Source: Alphaproteobacteria bacterium
Lineage (GTDB): Bacteria; Pseudomonadota; Alphaproteobacteria; Rs-D84
Length of the DNA stretch: 24,387 bases
Assembly: GCA_013316395.1 (NCBI GenBank)
Contig: WSMU01000014.1
Span: 1-24,387 of the forward strand
Direction of reading: 5' to 3'
A program made the translations under genes and the position numbers. Position 1 is the first letter of the stretch. Every line of letters begins with the position of its first letter. The notes under the pieces were generated by a model. The model saw nothing but the letters and a program-made list of their open reading frames with translations. It made no database searches and was not told the origin of the DNA. Shown here piece by piece: positions 22,425 through 24,387 of the stretch.

Positions 22425-23644
22425 AGCTCCGCCCCAACGCCGCATTCTTGTTGCAATTGTTGACGTAATTGCTGTACCCGCTGTATCAGTCTGTCATAAG
22501 GATTTTCCGCCGCCACAGTTCCCGGCAGGACCGCCCCGGCCGAGTTATTAGCATTGGGTTGTTGTGGCGAACTAGTCGGACGACAGGTGTTGCCTTCCCT
22601 TACATAGCCTTGTTCCTGGTTGCAATCCCATTTCCAGCAAAAATTTTCCACATCAGGCAGCCATACTATCGCGGCACCATCCGTTCCGGATACCGGTTCG
22701 GATTGACCCGCGCACCATCTGGGTCTGCATTCTTTTTCCCATTCATCATCCTGCCACAGGCCATCCCACCATGATGCCGCCTGGGCTTGGCCGCCTTGCA
22801 GGCATTGGCGTACGCCGGGGGGCATTGCCATACCGTCTTTGCCACAGAACATATATCCGCCGATTGGAACCTGGCGCTCGCCCTGATTAAATACGGTGTT
22901 GCAGCATGTAAACTGATTTGTTATTGGGTCATGCAGGCAGTCTGTTTCCGAAAATAGCTGCGAGCCGCTAACAACGCCACCAACCACAGCCCCTAAGCCG
23001 GCCCCCAGTGCCGTCCCCAGGCCCGGTACGATTGAGCCAATAGATGCCCCCATAATTGCACCGCTGGCCGTACCGCCGGCAACATTCATCAGGCCATGTT
23101 CGCCCTGGCCACTGGCAGATTCATATACACCGTATGCACCGGCCGCGGCGCCCAATACACCCATTGCCTTTCCGGCGGCATTTTTAATGCCCGCCCCCTT
23201 GGGCTTTGGTGCCGGGTTTGGATTCGGCGCAGGGTTAGGTGTAGGGTTAGGTGTAGGGTTCGGATTAGGTGCCGGCGTAGGCGCAGGATTCGGCCTGGGT
23301 GCCGGATTTGGTGTTGGGGCCGGTGCCGGGGCTGGCGTCGGGCTGGGGGCCGGTGTTGGACGCGGGCGTGGCGCAATGTTATTATCTATAACTTTGATTT
23401 GAGAGCCCGCAGCCGCTGGCGAGTTTAGGCGCATGCCTGTATCTTTTTTTCTATAAAACAAAGATTTGCCGTCCGGCCCGACGGTATATGTTTCCTGGTG
23501 TGCTGTTTGAACATAGCCGCTCGGATTAGATATGCTGCCTAAATCAATAGTTTGTGCTGGCACGGCCGCTACAGCACAATATGCCGACGGGTGCGCGGCA
23601 ATTATGCATAACAACACTAAAAATCCAAGGATTCCTTTTTTCAT
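22421..23644 (-). CDS. Exported Pro-rich, glycine-zipper, Cys-containing protein
   Basis: The 407-residue product starts at ATG 23644, 5 nt after the upstream stop; an ATG at 23677 is in frame but overlaps. It has a signal peptide (MKKGILGFLVLLCIIAAHPS) and a short beta-rich part. A rigid linker of about 60 residues made of Pro-Ala and Pro-Asn units follows. Next come two Gly/Ala-rich hydrophobic helices with zipper spacing (GTASGAIMGASIGS, GTALGAGLGAVVGGVVSG). The last part has about ten cysteines and many Trp (SWWDGLWQDDEWEKECRPRW, FCWKWDC) and ends in a Gln-rich helix. The zipper pair could insert in a membrane or form an oligomeric pore. Function is unknown. Confidence 0.75.
   Translation of the reverse strand: MKKGILGFLVLLCIIAAHPSAYCAVAAVPAQTIDLGSISNPSGYVQTAHQETYTVGPDGKSLFYRKKDTGMRLNSPAAAGSQIKVIDNNIAPRPRPTPAPSPTPAPAPAPTPNPAPRPNPAPTPAPNPNPTPNPTPNPAPNPNPAPKPKGAGIKNAAGKAMGVLGAAAGAYGVYESASGQGEHGLMNVAGGTASGAIMGASIGSIVPGLGTALGAGLGAVVGGVVSGSQLFSETDCLHDPITNQFTCCNTVFNQGERQVPIGGYMFCGKDGMAMPPGVRQCLQGGQAQAASWWDGLWQDDEWEKECRPRWCAGQSEPVSGTDGAAIVWLPDVENFCWKWDCNQEQGYVREGNTCRPTSSPQQPNANNSAGAVLPGTVAAENPYDRLIQRVQQLRQQLQQECGVGAEL
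23200..23373 (-). repeat. Short tandem repeats encoding a Pro-Ala/Pro-Asn linker
   Basis: 6- and 12-bp units (for example GGTGTAGGGTTA twice near 23238-23261) encode alternating Pro with Ala, Asn or Thr. Copy number is probably variable between strains, as in other Pro-rich spacer repeats. Confidence 0.75.
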
Positions 23645-23649
23645 CTGGC

Positions 23650-24387
23650 TTAGTAATATGTTCCCTGGGTTTGACAACTGGCGATAGGTGTTCCTTCGGC
23701 CTGGCAGCGTTGCAATGTTGCCAAGTCTGCATCCAGAACACTCATTGTTGTGCCGTATCTTATCTCACAGAATTGCTGTTTTAAGCGGGCCGCTTCCAGT
23801 TGACGTGTTGCGGCGTCTTTTTGGCTTTCCACCTTGATTCCATTATAGGCCTTGGCATCCTTGTACGGCGCATAACCCGCGGCCAGATTTTCCATACGGT
23901 CTGCAAAAGATACATCGCTTATTGTTGTTGGAAAGTCAGCCTTGGCAATATGCTCTGTTCCGGCACCGTTTTGCGACTGCAGTTGCTGCAGTTCTGATGC
24001 GCGCTCCTTCACATCCACGGCCCAATCGGGAACGCGTATTGGGTACGGATTTTGTATTTTAAAGTCGTTATTTTGCGACGTGTTCGCAGGCCCGGTTGCC
24101 GCGGGAAAGGATGTAGGCTGCACGGTATTTGCGTACTGATTTACATAGGTGTTAAATGCATCGTCGATATAGCCGGCGCACGCGGTGGCAAAGTTATGCC
24201 CCGGCAGGCGCGACAGCTCCAGCATAATTGCCGGTCTAACATCAGATACGCGCATTGCGTTGCATCTGTTCTGGGCGGCGCACTGAACAGCGACCAGATT
24301 TGCAACAATGGTTTGGCAATCGCTGGTTGAAACATCTGGCCCGGTTGCATAAACAGGTGTTGGCATAACACGCTGGTTATATGGGGC
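23650..24387 (-). CDS. Paralogue of the GH108 N-terminal domain, 5' end outside the window
   Basis: The frame stays open to the window edge, and the residues upstream of Met 24366 (APYNQRV) match the homologous part of the GH108 protein, so the true start is beyond 24387. Residues match the muramidase for about 180 positions: TSDCQTIVANLVAVQCAAQN, RLPGHNFATACAGYIDDA and SFADRMENLAAGYAPYKDA. They then diverge to a unique tail of about 60 residues with three Cys (FCEIRYG, RCQAEG, SCQTQG) and no lysozyme domain. It is the first visible gene of the exported-protein operon. It may be a stand-alone scaffold or partner that shares a docking domain with the muramidase. No function is known. Confidence 0.78.
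   Translation of the reverse strand, partial: APYNQRVMPTPVYATGPDVSTSDCQTIVANLVAVQCAAQNRCNAMRVSDVRPAIMLELSRLPGHNFATACAGYIDDAFNTYVNQYANTVQPTSFPAATGPANTSQNNDFKIQNPYPIRVPDWAVDVKERASELQQLQSQNGAGTEHIAKADFPTTISDVSFADRMENLAAGYAPYKDAKAYNGIKVESQKDAATRQLEAARLKQQFCEIRYGTTMSVLDADLATLQRCQAEGTPIASCQTQGTYY
23855..24387. repeat. 533-bp duplication, copy 2 (window edge)
   Basis: Gap-free partner of 19997-20529. The repeat may extend beyond the window; its left boundary coincides with the point where the two proteins diverge (after the AYAPYKDA region). Confidence 0.88.

Noticed and set aside
23200..23373. Short GGGTTAGG-like tandem units that look like a CRISPR or telomere-type array
   Set aside because: Units are in frame and encode a Pro-Ala/Pro-Asn linker inside an open gene; there are no unique spacers of constant length and no cas genes.

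Overview
The window looks like chromosomal DNA from a small-genome, probably gut-associated alphaproteobacterium. This is inferred from gene content: alphaproteobacterial-type LpxA/LpxB, a TlyA-type rRNA methylase, a bactofilin beside an M23 peptidase, and many exported Cys-rich proteins that I associate with uncultured gut alphaproteobacteria of the RF32/Rs-D84 kind. Genus and species cannot be fixed from the sequence alone. The left and middle parts are housekeeping; the right part and two intergenic slots are accessory.

Layout. 1-3.2 kb: tlyA and leuS (+). 3.2-4.0 kb: a small exported Cys-rich protein gene (-) preceded by a structured leader RNA of about 210 nt (copy A). 4.0-6.8 kb: a tight minus-strand operon, trmN6-like methyltransferase > M23 peptidase > bactofilin > rpiB. 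6.8-9.9 kb: a polytopic membrane protein, lpxA and lpxB (+). 9.9-12.6 kb: a very large exported Cys-containing protein (-). 12.7-13.6 kb: a TMEM175 channel and tRNA-Leu(CAG)/tRNA-Ala(CGC). 13.6-15.0 kb: a second exported protein (LamG-like) preceded by leader RNA copy B. 15.0-18.3 kb: rmlA-rmlC-rmlD-rmlB (-), making dTDP-L-rhamnose. 18.4-18.6 kb: tRNA-Leu(UAA)/tRNA-Val(CAC). 18.6-24.4 kb: an exported-protein operon (-) containing a GH108 muramidase, a toxin-like helical protein, a Pro-rich/Gly-zipper protein and a paralogue of the muramidase's N-terminal region that runs off the window.

Most interesting signal. Two intergenic regions more than 10 kb apart (3742-3953 and 14750-14942, both read on the minus strand) fold into the same architecture. 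Each has 5' hairpins, a three-way junction with a nearly identical 15-nt loop and covarying stems, and an intrinsic terminator 35-40 nt upstream of the start codon of a different exported Cys-containing protein. In both copies one strand can pair either with its 5' neighbour (local hairpin) or with a 3' segment that invades the base of the terminator. This looks like an attenuator or riboswitch-like switch for surface-protein cassettes. I do not recognise it as a known family.

Other points: a decayed copy of the tRNA-Val 3' end and its terminator lies on the far side of the rml operon, as a direct repeat. A 533-bp gap-free duplication (about 91% identical by eye) gives two exported proteins the same N-terminal domain. 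How the accessory genes work together is inference: envelope building (lpxAB, rml, bactofilin/M23) beside a set of exported proteins that may act at or cross that envelope.
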